Assembly (NCBI GenBank): GCA_003281385.1
Contig: QCCE01000001.1
Coordinates: forward strand, 154,657 to 218,656
Direction of reading: 5' to 3'
Source: Prochlorococcus sp. AG-347-K17
Lineage (GTDB): Bacteria > Cyanobacteriota > Cyanobacteriia > PCC-6307 > Cyanobiaceae
Length of the DNA: 64,000 nucleotides
Below, in pieces: positions 28,627-38,118 of this stretch (its first letter is position 1; the number at the start of each line of letters is the position of its first letter). The notes under the pieces are model-generated. The model was not told where the DNA came from, did not search any database, and was given only the letters and a program-made list of their open reading frames with translations. The translations under genes were made by a program, and so were the position numbers.

Positions 28627-28634
28627 ATATTTAA

Positions 28635-29450
28635 ATGGTTAAATACAAAAAAAGATATGACGCCATTATTCTATCTTCGACTTTTGATGAAGGAATTGAA
28701 ACTTTAGTTAAATTTATAAAAAATAATTGCCTATGCTCCGAAAAAGTTTCTGAGAGTTATTTTGTAAAGCCTGTAATTGTTTTTGAGAATAGTGAATCGC
28801 TCAAAGCAAGAAAGATTCAATTATTAATTGAAGAATTAGAATTAAATATCCAACCATTAGTTCTTATAAATTCAGAAGGAAAAGGGTTTTCGTCCTGCCT
28901 TAATTTTGGGATTTCAAACACTAATTCAAAATTTATAATGAGAATTGATACTGATGATGAATTAAATGAACAAAGATTAAAAGAACAACTTGATGAAATG
29001 ATTTCTAATAATTTAGATTTATGTTCGGGTTATATGATTGATAAAAATGATAATTTATTAAAATATCCAAGTAAAAAATATGAAATTGCTCTTTATTGTT
29101 CATTAGGGACAAATCCTATAGCTCATCCCACGACTTGCATAAGAAGAGGCATATTAAATATAAAATATAATGAGGAATTAGAAAGATGCGAAGATTTCGA
29201 ACTTTGGTTAAATTTATTCTTAACAAGGGATATGAAATTTAAATGTTTGAAATATCCACTAACAAGATACTCTTTAAATAATTCTTTTAAAAAGGATATT
29301 GAAAATGCAAAAATGCAAATTAGACTAAGATTAAAATATAGCTTAAAGTTAATAATTGCTTTTGTAGTTTTATTTTTAGGAATAATTCCAAACCTTCTAA
29401 GATTAATAATTAAAAAAAATTTGCTTCTAAGGTTTAGGAGGAAAATCTAA
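28635..29450 (+). CDS. GT2-family glycosyltransferase
   Basis: GT-A glycosyltransferase of 271 residues. The metal-binding motif is MRIDTDDELNEQR (about 98-110), with FSSCLNFGISNTNSKF just before it. THE DFE segment ERCEDFELWLNLFL supplies the conserved catalytic base region, as in GT2. The C-terminus has a hydrophobic helix (LKLIIAFVVLFLGIIPNLL) and a basic tail, so the protein is probably membrane-anchored. Its last 24 bp overlap the convergent heptose gene at 29427. Confidence 0.82.
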   Translation: MVKYKKRYDAIILSSTFDEGIETLVKFIKNNCLCSEKVSESYFVKPVIVFENSESLKARKIQLLIEELELNIQPLVLINSEGKGFSSCLNFGISNTNSKFIMRIDTDDELNEQRLKEQLDEMISNNLDLCSGYMIDKNDNLLKYPSKKYEIALYCSLGTNPIAHPTTCIRRGILNIKYNEELERCEDFELWLNLFLTRDMKFKCLKYPLTRYSLNNSFKKDIENAKMQIRLRLKYSLKLIIAFVVLFLGIIPNLLRLIIKKNLLLRFRRKI

Positions 29451-30698
29451 ATTCTTAGCCCATTGAAATTTCATATTAGAGTTCATAGATACTTCTTGAT
29501 CTCTCCATGAATCTCCAATCATAAGAGAATCAGATAAAGATATATTTCTCTCAAAACTAGCTTGCAAAAATAAACCTGGCAAAGGTTTTCTACAAAAACA
29601 TTTTGTTTTTAAAAAACTTATCTCATTTTTAAAACCTGAATGTGGATGATGCGGACAAATATAAAATGATGAGATATTTAAACCTAATTTTTGACATTTT
29701 AAAATAATTTCTGCATTAATATTTATCACTTCTTGATAACCAATAAGTCCCATAGATATTTGAGGCTGGTTAGAGACCATAATAACCGAGTTAAAATTTT
29801 TAGATAAATAAGCAATTTTAATTATCCTGTCTTCAAAAAATTTTACATCTTGGAAATCCAAGATATATTGTCCTTCTTCACACTTTATTATTGTATTATC
29901 TCTGTCAATGAAAAGGACTTTCTGCTTATTTCTGTATGAATTCTTCTTATCAAGCATATTCTTTAAATCACTTTCTACCTCCTTTAATCTTGAAGGCGTG
30001 CCCATATCTTTTAAATACTCTGAGGTATTATAACTTCGAACCCTCAGGCCTTCTTTATAAGATGAAACGATAATATCTTTAAAAAAAGACAACTCCAAAT
30101 TAAAATTATATTTTTGCATAAGTAGTTTTATTATTTTTTTCGCAACTATAGAAACACCCGCATTACCTAAATAGAAAATAGTGTTACTCACTTTTTCTTT
30201 TTTTAATTTATATTTGTAAATGCTGGAAGTTTGAGTTTCAGCGATACAATCAGAGTCTTCTGGGTGAGAAGTTAGATGAGTTATAAAAGAAATATCGCAT
30301 TTATTATATATATGAAAATTGAAGAATCTTTTTAAATCAATATCAAAAACTATATCACCATTTATAAATAAGAAATTTTCTTCCAAATATTTATAAACTC
30401 TCAATAAACCTCCTGCCTCCCCTAATGGCGATTCCTCTAAATTTATAATAATCTCAATAGCAAATTTTTTCTTTAATTCATTTGCAGCGTTAAAGAAAAA
30501 TTCTGGTTTATAACCAACAAGCCAAATAAACTTATTAATACCTTGTTGATTTAATAAATGCGTAATTCTCTCAATAGTACTTACTCCATTAATTTCCCAT
30601 AGAGGTTTAGGAATATCTCTTGTTATATTTGAAATTCTTTTACCTTGCCCTCCTAAAGTAATTACTGCTGAAGATAATGAATCTTTTATATACTCCAA
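29427..30698 (-). CDS. Heptose-1-P guanylyltransferase fused to heptose bisphosphate phosphatase (HddC-GmhB fusion)
   Basis: Two activities in one 423-residue chain. Residues 1 to about 240 form a nucleotidyltransferase (ITLGGQGKRISNITRDIPKPLWEING, FINGDIVFDID). Residues from about 262 form a HAD phosphatase of GmhB type: VLFIDRDNTIIKCEEG, CPHHPHSG and CFCRKPLPG as the zinc-binding pairs, and MIGDSWRDQ. Together with hddA and gmhA upstream this covers every step from sedoheptulose 7-phosphate to GDP-D-glycero-D-manno-heptose. GDP as the nucleotide is inferred from the neighbouring HddA kinase. Overlap with hddA is 13 bp. Confidence 0.88.
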   Translation of the reverse strand: MEYIKDSLSSAVITLGGQGKRISNITRDIPKPLWEINGVSTIERITHLLNQQGINKFIWLVGYKPEFFFNAANELKKKFAIEIIINLEESPLGEAGGLLRVYKYLEENFLFINGDIVFDIDLKRFFNFHIYNKCDISFITHLTSHPEDSDCIAETQTSSIYKYKLKKEKVSNTIFYLGNAGVSIVAKKIIKLLMQKYNFNLELSFFKDIIVSSYKEGLRVRSYNTSEYLKDMGTPSRLKEVESDLKNMLDKKNSYRNKQKVLFIDRDNTIIKCEEGQYILDFQDVKFFEDRIIKIAYLSKNFNSVIMVSNQPQISMGLIGYQEVININAEIILKCQKLGLNISSFYICPHHPHSGFKNEISFLKTKCFCRKPLPGLFLQASFERNISLSDSLMIGDSWRDQEVSMNSNMKFQWAKNLDFPPKP

Positions 30699-31672
30699 GA
30701 GACTGCTCCTACATGATCAATTTCAACCTTTTTTATTTGAAAACATATTTTTTCAAAATCCATTTTTCTCTGTAATTGATTTTGAGAATTATAGCTAACT
30801 AAAAAATAACCTCCTGCACCTGCACCAAGCAATTTTATGATATTAAAATTTCTTTTTATTAATTGTTCTTCTATTTCAAATAATTCTTCATTCATAACTC
30901 CTACCATTTTTCTTTTTATACTCCAAGCTTTAGATATAGACTCTTTTAGTAAAATATTTATCTCAAATAAACTTTTCTCTTTTGATCTAGAAAGAAAATC
31001 TTCTGTAATTTTTAAAATTTCAAGAATATGATTATATGATTTTTCTTCATCCTTGATTTTACGAAGACTTTTGAAAGAAGATCTTCTAATGCCAGTATTA
31101 ACTAGATATAAATCTTTCGAATATTTTTCTATACATTCAATTATATTTTTTTCTTTTAAGACTTGAACATTACCGTTTTTTCGGAAATTTAAAATATTTA
31201 TACCTCCTAATGAACATAAAAATTGATCTTGTCTTCCTATTGGATTTTTAAGATTTTCTATTTCAATTTCTGAAGCAGCTTTTGCTAATTCATAGTTAGA
31301 TTTTTGAACTTTCGATAATGAGTTAATAGCATTTATTAATGCTACTGTAAAAGAAGATGAGCTTCCTAAACCTGCTCCTGAAATATCATCTCCAAAAGAA
31401 GCCAATTCAATAGGATTACTTAATTTATATTTGGAAAAACATGCTCTAATAATCGGATGAGAAATAGTTTCTATATCAGAATATTCTTCTCTAGAACTAT
31501 AATTAAGTATTCCCCTATTTCCTGAATTTCTATATTTCAAAAATAATGTGCTGTAAGCATTAATCGAAAACCCTATAGATATACCCTTGCCATGTTCGTT
31601 CACAAACCAATCAAGATCAGAACTGCCGCCTAATAAAGAAATTCTATAAGGACATTTTGAAGCAATAATCAT
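30686..31672 (-). CDS. hddA: D-glycero-alpha-D-manno-heptose 7-phosphate kinase
   Basis: GHMP-superfamily kinase of 328 residues that phosphorylates C1 of heptose 7-phosphate. The N-terminus CPYRISLLGGSSDLDWF matches HddA and related sugar kinases. The ATP loop is SGAGLGSSSSFTVAL (about 96-110), and the third motif is LLGAGAGGYFLV near the C-terminus. It overlaps gmhA by 4 bp and the fused guanylyltransferase by 13 bp, an unmistakable pathway operon. Confidence 0.9.
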   Translation of the reverse strand: MIIASKCPYRISLLGGSSDLDWFVNEHGKGISIGFSINAYSTLFLKYRNSGNRGILNYSSREEYSDIETISHPIIRACFSKYKLSNPIELASFGDDISGAGLGSSSSFTVALINAINSLSKVQKSNYELAKAASEIEIENLKNPIGRQDQFLCSLGGINILNFRKNGNVQVLKEKNIIECIEKYSKDLYLVNTGIRRSSFKSLRKIKDEEKSYNHILEILKITEDFLSRSKEKSLFEINILLKESISKAWSIKRKMVGVMNEELFEIEEQLIKRNFNIIKLLGAGAGGYFLVSYNSQNQLQRKMDFEKICFQIKKVEIDHVGAVSWSI

Positions 31673-32289
31673 GCTATTAAATCTTCTTGAGTTCTTTTAT
31701 TGTATTTTGTGCTTTCGCTTTCATAATTTGGTGATATTGTTTTTACAAGTTTTTGCTTTATAAAATGAAAAATAGACATTTGACAATCTTCAGCTATCTC
31801 CATATCGTTTATTTTGGCATGTATAGGTATGTCAACAATATCTTTCAAGGCTCCCCCGTTATAGCCTATTACTGCTGATGATTTAATATTAAAAATTTTT
31901 GCTTTTCTGGCCGCTTTTATTAAATTAATCGAATTACCACTTCCTGATAAAAAAATTAAAAGATCATTTTTGATTACTCTTGTATTTATAAGAATTTCAT
32001 AAATTTCCTCATAGCCTATATCATTAGCAGCAGCTGTTACGTAACACTCATTGTCAGACAAGGAATTTATTCTAATTCTTTTACCCATCATTGAAAAAGT
32101 TTTGGAATAATCTCCGGCTATATGATGCCCATTAGCAGCACTTCCTCCGTTACCAATTAAAAAAATCTCTCCGTTTCCATTGATTCTTTTCAAAATTTCT
32201 CTTGTAAGAATATCTATAAAGGTTTGATCAATACTGCACAATGCAGTTTGAAGTCTTGAGCTATAATCTTCTAAACTTTTATATTCCAA
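31669..32289 (-). CDS. gmhA: Sedoheptulose 7-phosphate isomerase
   Basis: SIS-domain isomerase of 206 residues making D-glycero-D-manno-heptose 7-phosphate. The phosphate-binding motif is LIGNGGSAANGHHIAGDYS (about 40-58), followed by LIFLSGSGNSINLIKAA. The His and Glu of AEDCQMSIFHFIKQ near the C-terminus match the catalytic and zinc-coordinating region of GmhA. First gene of the heptose trio; 93 bp separate it from the dioxygenase upstream. Confidence 0.92.
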   Translation of the reverse strand: MEYKSLEDYSSRLQTALCSIDQTFIDILTREILKRINGNGEIFLIGNGGSAANGHHIAGDYSKTFSMMGKRIRINSLSDNECYVTAAANDIGYEEIYEILINTRVIKNDLLIFLSGSGNSINLIKAARKAKIFNIKSSAVIGYNGGALKDIVDIPIHAKINDMEIAEDCQMSIFHFIKQKLVKTISPNYESESTKYNKRTQEDLIA

Positions 32290-32382
32290 AACATAGAAAT
32301 TAATAATAATAATATACCGTAAAAAGATGACAAGCCAAAATAATAGAACATATTATGATTTGACTTCAGTTAGTTTTTTTAA

Positions 32383-33486
32383 TTAAAAAACATTTAAATG
32401 TCTACTGTTGCCATGCATAGCAATGCGTAAACTTAAATTAAAGTTTTTTGAACCAAGACCTCTAGAATGCATTCCAGAGACATCTGCAATTATTAAACTA
32501 TTAGCAGGAACAGTAATAGGTTTCAATTCTAGACCCATTTCCTCCATTTCCTGAAGTGAATATCTAAATGAACCCTGAAGAGAACTTTCATAAGATGTGG
32601 AACTCTTGAGATCTAGATTATATCTAGATTCAAGCACTTCATTAGGAACTAAATCCATCATTTTTTTCAATTTCAATGAATCAATTTGCATCCTTTTAAA
32701 AGTAAGCCTATTTGAGTATTTTGCGTACATAAAGGATTTCTTTGATGAAACCCTTAATGGGAAATACCAGAATTTAAGAGAAGGGAAAAAGGTATCCATA
32801 TGACAATCCTTTTGAATATCATGATCCACATAAAGGATATTTAATATTTGCCAAAATGTACTTTTTCTAATAATTCTTTTAGTTTGAGAAAAATCATCAT
32901 TAAAACCTAAACTAAAAACTTTCCTGATAATTTCATCAAGTAATATTCCACTATACTTTTCCCTATATATTGAAAGATTGATTCTTTTAAAGCTTATTAA
33001 ATTCCTTGCAACTGTTTTTGTACTATTTTTATTCAATGCAACTGGCTTATTTATATATTCATTTTTCAAAAAACTATATAAATCAGAATTACAAAAATCT
33101 TTAATTATTAAAATTCCATTTTTATTTATTTGGTTGACATGAGATTTATTATTTGACATAAATTCTTGCCTTTTAAATACCTTTAATCTTGAGATTACAG
33201 ATCTTATTAGCCAAGGATGTTTATCAATTAAGAAAGGGTTCACGGAAATACTATTAGCAGCATATTTATTTTCTAATGTAAATAATTCCCCTTGATTTTT
33301 ATAATCTTCCAAAACTATATATTCTATTAAAGAAAGAATTTTTTTTTCTTCTTTTCCAAAACTAGCATTACGATATTTTTCAAGAAGACTTATTAAGTTC
33401 GATATTTCTAGATCATTAAAAGAAGAATCAAACTTTAAAAATTCATAAAAATCCTTTAATAAATTATATTCCATTTTAAAATTCAT
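32383..33486 (-). CDS. Phytanoyl-CoA-dioxygenase-like Fe(II)/2-oxoglutarate enzyme
   Basis: Protein of 367 residues. The C-terminal half carries a facial-triad arrangement: DCHMDTFFPSLKFWYFP (His-x-Asp, about 232), then ADVSGMHSRGLG (second His, about 343) and SLRIAMHGNSR (the Arg for 2-oxoglutarate). NGILIIKDFCNSDLYSFL in the middle is the usual PhyH-fold opening. The first 120 residues are helical and unassigned. It lies in the same strand run as the ABC exporter and heptose genes, so the substrate may be a modified heptose or its glycan. That is inference. Confidence 0.7.
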   Translation of the reverse strand: MNFKMEYNLLKDFYEFLKFDSSFNDLEISNLISLLEKYRNASFGKEEKKILSLIEYIVLEDYKNQGELFTLENKYAANSISVNPFLIDKHPWLIRSVISRLKVFKRQEFMSNNKSHVNQINKNGILIIKDFCNSDLYSFLKNEYINKPVALNKNSTKTVARNLISFKRINLSIYREKYSGILLDEIIRKVFSLGFNDDFSQTKRIIRKSTFWQILNILYVDHDIQKDCHMDTFFPSLKFWYFPLRVSSKKSFMYAKYSNRLTFKRMQIDSLKLKKMMDLVPNEVLESRYNLDLKSSTSYESSLQGSFRYSLQEMEEMGLELKPITVPANSLIIADVSGMHSRGLGSKNFNLSLRIAMHGNSRHLNVF

Positions 33487-33490
33487 AACT

Positions 33491-35218
33491 CTACATTTCA
33501 GACAAATAACCGTTATCCAATTTAATTACTTTTTTAAACATTTCTGCAAGCCTTAGGTTGTGTGTTATGACAAAAACCGTAATTTGATCATCAAGATTTA
33601 AAATTGACTCCATAAATAGCCTCGCAGTAGGTTCATCTAATGAACTTGTAGGTTCATCTAAAATTAAAATAGAAGTAGATTTGTAAAGTGCCCTAGCTAT
33701 AGATAGTCTTTGTTTTTGGCCGCCACTTAAAGTCCCTCCATCTGTACCAGTAAACGTTTCATATTTATCCGGAAGATTTTCAATGAATTTCGATATCTTA
33801 GATATCTGACTTGCCTTTTTAACTTTTGCGTTATCAATAAACTTTGATTCCACCCCAAAAGCAATATTTTCCTTAATTGACGTATCCATCAAATATCCTC
33901 CCTGTGAAACAAAAGATATTGATCTTTGCCAAGCACTTTGGTTGTTCAAATTTTTATATACATCTTTGTTATCAACCAATATTCTTCCTTTTTTAGGTTT
34001 AAGTAAGCCTGATAAAATATCTGCTAAAGTACTTTTTCCACTCCCAGATTCCCCAATTAGTGCAATTTTTTCTCCTTTATAGATCGTAAGATTTATATCG
34101 TTAAGTACAAATTTATGATCTCTTGAATATCTATGTGAAACAGCATCAAATTTAATATTACTGAAACTCAAAGCAATCTTATTATCTTCAAATTTATTTA
34201 AATTTTCTATTTTATAAAGATTATTTTTTTTAACGGCTTTAATAACATTATCTATTGCAGTGGCATTAGAAAGAAAATTATTATAAGAAGCATATATGGT
34301 ATTTATTAATGGTAATAATCTTATTGCGGCGAAAAACAACAATGCATATTGAGAGATGAAAACATTTTTCTCAATTGAACTTGTATCGTTATTAATAGTA
34401 ATTATTAAAATCATTAGTGAAAATAGAAAAAACTCCATTAGATAACGAGGAATATGAAGTAAAAATAAAGATTGAGCATGTGCCACGGCCCCTTTATTTT
34501 CATGAATTTTATATTGATCTATAAAGTATTTATATTTGTGTCCCAAAATAATATCCTTTATTGAATTAGTTGCATCTGAAAAAATATTCATTTTTTTCTT
34601 ACTACTATTTGCCTCTGTCCTGGAATTATTTAATAACTTTACCCTTATGATTAACATCATAATAAAATAAATCGCAAAAATAAAAAAGAAAACAAATATT
34701 ATCCTAAATGAGATAGTTTTGATTAAAGATATCAACAAAAATACTGACAATATGAAACTGGAAAATATCGTTAATATTGATGCGATACTACTAACAGTTC
34801 TCGATAATTCATTTGTTAAAAGTGAAATATAATCCGAATATCTACTATATATATGAGACAAATAGTCTTTATAAATAAGATTAGAAAAACAACGTCCTCC
34901 TAAATCAGCGCCAACCATGGCAGCTAGAAAATAATTTATTCTAAGGCTTAGTATTTTTGAAAGGGAAGCAAAAGCTATAATTACAAAGACCACAATATTA
35001 GCTTTGATTGAGGGGAAAACTAAACCAAATAAATTAGAGCTAGATTCTAACTTTTCTACTTGATCAAAACCTGAGACATATGAAGTAATAAGAGGAAAAA
35101 ATAATGCTATGGTAAGATATTCAAATATACCCGCAATGACTGTAAGCATCAAGGCAAATATTAATTGATATTTTCTCTTTCTAGAAAGAAAATTCCACAA
35201 TAGAATAATCATTTGCAT
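33491..35218 (-). CDS. ABC exporter, fused membrane and ATPase domains (MsbA/PglK-like)
   Basis: Half-transporter of 575 residues that should work as a homodimer moving a lipid-linked glycan or similar substrate. Six hydrophobic segments occupy roughly 15-330. The ATPase domain has Walker A GESGSGKST (near 390), the Q-loop FVSQGGYLMD, signature TLSGGQKQRLSIARAL (near 498), Walker B SILILDEPTSSLD, and the switch His in FVITHN. The PglK/MsbA group is the closest fit I can see. Only 4 bp separate it from the dioxygenase and 18 bp from the short DegT gene. Confidence 0.88.
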   Translation of the reverse strand: MQMIILLWNFLSRKRKYQLIFALMLTVIAGIFEYLTIALFFPLITSYVSGFDQVEKLESSSNLFGLVFPSIKANIVVFVIIAFASLSKILSLRINYFLAAMVGADLGGRCFSNLIYKDYLSHIYSRYSDYISLLTNELSRTVSSIASILTIFSSFILSVFLLISLIKTISFRIIFVFFFIFAIYFIMMLIIRVKLLNNSRTEANSSKKKMNIFSDATNSIKDIILGHKYKYFIDQYKIHENKGAVAHAQSLFLLHIPRYLMEFFLFSLMILIITINNDTSSIEKNVFISQYALLFFAAIRLLPLINTIYASYNNFLSNATAIDNVIKAVKKNNLYKIENLNKFEDNKIALSFSNIKFDAVSHRYSRDHKFVLNDINLTIYKGEKIALIGESGSGKSTLADILSGLLKPKKGRILVDNKDVYKNLNNQSAWQRSISFVSQGGYLMDTSIKENIAFGVESKFIDNAKVKKASQISKISKFIENLPDKYETFTGTDGGTLSGGQKQRLSIARALYKSTSILILDEPTSSLDEPTARLFMESILNLDDQITVFVITHNLRLAEMFKKVIKLDNGYLSEM

Positions 35219-35236
35219 AGAAATTATAATTAAAAA

Positions 35237-35929
35237 TTAGAAGAATTCAGTCAATTTATTTTCTCTAAATATTTGGAATTTACTTAAATCTTTGTATTTT
35301 TTTGATGAGGCTACATCTACAAAATCTTTTTTACCTTGATAATGTTCGAACAAATCAATCCCATAAGCAGCTTGCTCAGGCGTCATATACATATTCCAAC
35401 CAAAAATCTCAAGATCATTTATTGAATCATGATTTTGTCTCCTATTTCTGCCTTCATATACAGCTTTATATAACCATTCATAGGCATCTTTGGAATCAGT
35501 TAAAATCATTCCACCTTTACCAATTGGGATATTCTTCTTAAGGTGAAATGAACAGCACATAAAAGTATCTTTTATATACATATTTTTGGCCAATCTCCCT
35601 GCCGAATCAAATATTCCAGTTTCTCCCAATTGATAAAATCCTGCCCAATTAAAATCCTCAAAAACTGGGAAATTTCCGCTTCTCAAAATAGTTTGAGGCA
35701 CTGATAAATAAGTTTTTGCAGGTATTTTTATATTCTGATTTTTTATCTTTTTATATTTAAGAGATAAAAATAGTGCATTAGTACAGTTATCAAGTGCGAT
35801 AGCAAATTTTGAGCCGCAAAAGTCTGCTATTAAGGACTCAAATCCAGAAACTACATCCCATGAATCCTCTACTTTATATTCATTTCTATGCAGTATTGTT
35901 GCTGCATTTTTAATGTCATAAATACTCAT
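35237..35929 (-). CDS. Unusually short DegT/DnrJ-like PLP protein
   Basis: About 230 residues, against about 370 for a normal sugar aminotransferase. Recognisable family blocks are DFCGSKFAIALDNCTNALFLSL, IPAKTYLSVPQTIL, IFDSAGRLAKN (equivalent of the EDaA-Ga block), FHLKKNIPIGKGGMIL with the likely PLP lysine, and NMYMTPEQAAYGIDLFE. The roughly 40 residues normally found between strand Vfvdvd and the EDAA block are missing, and so is the C-terminal domain. ATG at 35929 is chosen because the longer start at 35962 would overlap the upstream gene by 29 bp. It may be a minimal enzyme or a partner subunit rather than a decayed gene. Confidence 0.62.
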   Translation of the reverse strand: MSIYDIKNAATILHRNEYKVEDSWDVVSGFESLIADFCGSKFAIALDNCTNALFLSLKYKKIKNQNIKIPAKTYLSVPQTILRSGNFPVFEDFNWAGFYQLGETGIFDSAGRLAKNMYIKDTFMCCSFHLKKNIPIGKGGMILTDSKDAYEWLYKAVYEGRNRRQNHDSINDLEIFGWNMYMTPEQAAYGIDLFEHYQGKKDFVDVASSKKYKDLSKFQIFRENKLTEFF

Positions 35930-35933
35930 AAAA

Positions 35934-36668
35934 TCAAAAAACTTCTTTATAGTATTCACCAATAATAAACCTTGTTCCCATAGTTGCAGTTGAATATTCT
36001 ATACCTGTAGTACTAGAAATATGTTTTTCATATTGCTCGCGGGGAAAAACTCTAAAGTCTAGGCTCATTCGTGTTTTTGCCGTTGTATTAATTTTATTTC
36101 CGTGAATACAAGTATTGCCGTTCCAATAAACTAATTCACCAGTTTTTAGATTAAAAGGTTTGAAATCTGCTTCATTTGGTTTTGACTCTCTCCATAAACT
36201 ATTAGTATCATGCATATCTGTCAAAGCTAAAATACAATTTAATTCACCCAAAGGATGTTTATGATCTTCATCTGAATCACAATGCCATCGTTTAATTGCA
36301 AGACCATTTGGTATATGAATCCTTATGCTTGGTAATTTCTGTACTATTAAAGAATCTACATATGAAAAGTGATTTTTTACTTCATTTGTCAAAAAAGATT
36401 CCCAAGTTGTTCTAAGTTTTGAATCTTTCTTTTTTATTTCACTATAAAAAATATTATGGAATTTACTTGCACTATCTTTTCCCAAGTCACGATTAAATAT
36501 TTCTTCAGAGTAAATTTTTTCATGTAATTGATCTAGTTTATTTAAACCAAATAAATCTTGGAGAATTTGTGGGAATGAATATTTAGATTGATCGTAATTC
36601 TTTAAAATTTCATGCGGAAACAAAATATTGTTTAAATTTTCTGATTTTTTATCAGAAGTATTAATCAT
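35934..36668 (-). CDS. StrG-like Fe(II)/2-oxoglutarate dioxygenase
   Basis: Protein of 244 residues. The triad appears as KRWHCDSDEDH (His-x-Asp near 124), GNTCIHGNKINTTAKTRMSLDFRVFP (second His near 185, Arg near 195). ELNCILALTDMHDTNSLWRESKP fits the double-stranded beta-helix core seen in StrG-type enzymes of streptomycin clusters. That link is family knowledge; the reaction here is not known. It is the first gene of the minus-strand heptose/exporter operon and is divergent from the ColD-like gene across 265 bp. Confidence 0.7.
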   Translation of the reverse strand: MINTSDKKSENLNNILFPHEILKNYDQSKYSFPQILQDLFGLNKLDQLHEKIYSEEIFNRDLGKDSASKFHNIFYSEIKKKDSKLRTTWESFLTNEVKNHFSYVDSLIVQKLPSIRIHIPNGLAIKRWHCDSDEDHKHPLGELNCILALTDMHDTNSLWRESKPNEADFKPFNLKTGELVYWNGNTCIHGNKINTTAKTRMSLDFRVFPREQYEKHISSTTGIEYSTATMGTRFIIGEYYKEVF

Positions 36669-36933
36669 ACAAATTATTTTGAAGATTTAAACATAATAGT
36701 ACATTAAAAAGCTAAACTTATATTTCAAGAGACAATTAATTAATTGATTTAACTTATTCTTAAATAGTTAAATCAGTTATAATATTATAATTAGTCACAA
36801 TTAAAAATTATTACTCTACTCAAAAGAGTATAAAATAATGAAATTTGATATTTTATTTCTCATTTTGTAAATTTTAGAAAAAATTTCTTTGCTAAATCAT
36901 TTATTGTCTAATTTTAAAAAGTAAGATTTATAT
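36669..36933. promoter_or_regulatory. Divergent intergenic region between StrG-like and ColD-like genes
   Basis: A 265-bp AT-rich gap between two diverging operons must contain both promoters. TACTCT and AGAGTA (36812-36817, 36825-36830) can form a hairpin or act as a protein-binding palindrome. I cannot place -35 and -10 boxes with confidence. Confidence 0.35.
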
Positions 36934-38118
36934 ATGTATAAGTTTCCGCTAGCTTTTAATACATTTACTGATGAAGATGAAAAACTAATCTCTAAAGTTT
37001 TTAGAGGTGGCTTCTTAACTCAAGGTAAAATAACTCAAGAATATGAAGTCCAATTAAGTAGATATTTTGATTCTAAGTTTGCTATAGCGGTAAATTCAGG
37101 TTCTAGTGCAAACCTTTTGATGATAAGTGCATTAATTTATTCAAAACTAGATGAGTTTAAATTAAATAAAGGAGATGAAGTTATAGTTCCAGCAGTTTCA
37201 TGGATGACAACTTATTCACCTTTGATCCAAATGGGATTAATTCCTAAAATCGTGGATATTGACATCGATACATTTGATATATCCATTGAAGCAATAAAAA
37301 ATGCAATAAGTGAAAAGACGAAATGTATATTTGCAGTAAATCTTTTAGGACACCCATGCGAATTTAATCAAATTCAAGAAATTTGTGAGGACCATAATCT
37401 AATCTTGTTAGAAGACAATTGTGAGAGTATGGGGGCAAAATATAATTCTAAATTTACAGGTACTTTTGGATTGATGGCTTCTCACAGTACTTATATGAGT
37501 CATCATATTTCAACTATTGAGGGAGGATTTATATTAACTGATAGTGAATATTTTAGAGATTTACTTATTTCTCTAAGGTCGCATGGATGGGCAAGAGATA
37601 TAGATAAGAATTCAAAATTTTATAGAGATAATATTAATGATAATAATTTCAATTATTTACCAGATAATTTTTTGTTTTTATTACCTGGATTCAACTTGAG
37701 AACAACTGAAATAAATTCCCAATTGGGTATTTCACAGTTACCGAAATTAAAAGAAATAATTTCAATTAAAAGAAATCTATCTAAAGATTTCTCTGAAATT
37801 TTAAATAAATATAAGCATTTATTCAGCACTCAAATTGATAAATATTATTCAAGTTGCTTTGGCTTCCCAATAATTGCAAAGAGCAAACAAGACAAAGATC
37901 TATTAAAGATAGAGTTAGAAACAAATGGATTTCAAACAAGGCCAATTGTAACTGGTAATATTTTATGTCATCCTGTTTGTAAATTTTTCCCTAAAGAAGA
38001 AACATATCTACCCAATTCAACATTAATTCACGAAAATGGTATCTTTATAGGTAATTATTTTCAAGAGGCATCTGAAGCATCAAAAGCTTTCAGGAATTCA
38101 TTTAATTCTTTCTTATGA
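36934..38118 (+). CDS. colD: GDP-4-keto-6-deoxymannose 3-dehydratase (ColD-like)
   Basis: DegT-fold protein of 394 residues in which the PLP-binding lysine is replaced by histidine: [16 protein letters not shown] (about 189-204). That change, with HHIS-x-EGG, marks ColD and RfbH type dehydratases, which remove a 3-hydroxyl instead of transferring an amine. [30 protein letters not shown] and [17 protein letters not shown] also fit. Its stop overlaps the start of gmd by 4 bp (ATGA), supplying GDP-4-keto-6-deoxymannose directly. The expected product leads to GDP-colitose. RfbH is less likely because no CDP-sugar or iron-sulphur motif is present. Confidence 0.82.
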   Translation: MYKFPLAFNTFTDEDEKLISKVFRGGFLTQGKITQEYEVQLSRYFDSKFAIAVNSGSSANLLMISALIYSKLDEFKLNKGDEVIVPAVSWMTTYSPLIQMGLIPKIVDIDIDTFDISIEAIKNAISEKTKCIFAVNLLGHPCEFNQIQEICEDHNLILLEDNCESMGAKYNSKFTGTFGLMASHSTYMSHHISTIEGGFILTDSEYFRDLLISLRSHGWARDIDKNSKFYRDNINDNNFNYLPDNFLFLLPGFNLRTTEINSQLGISQLPKLKEIISIKRNLSKDFSEILNKYKHLFSTQIDKYYSSCFGFPIIAKSKQDKDLLKIELETNGFQTRPIVTGNILCHPVCKFFPKEETYLPNSTLIHENGIFIGNYFQEASEASKAFRNSFNSFL

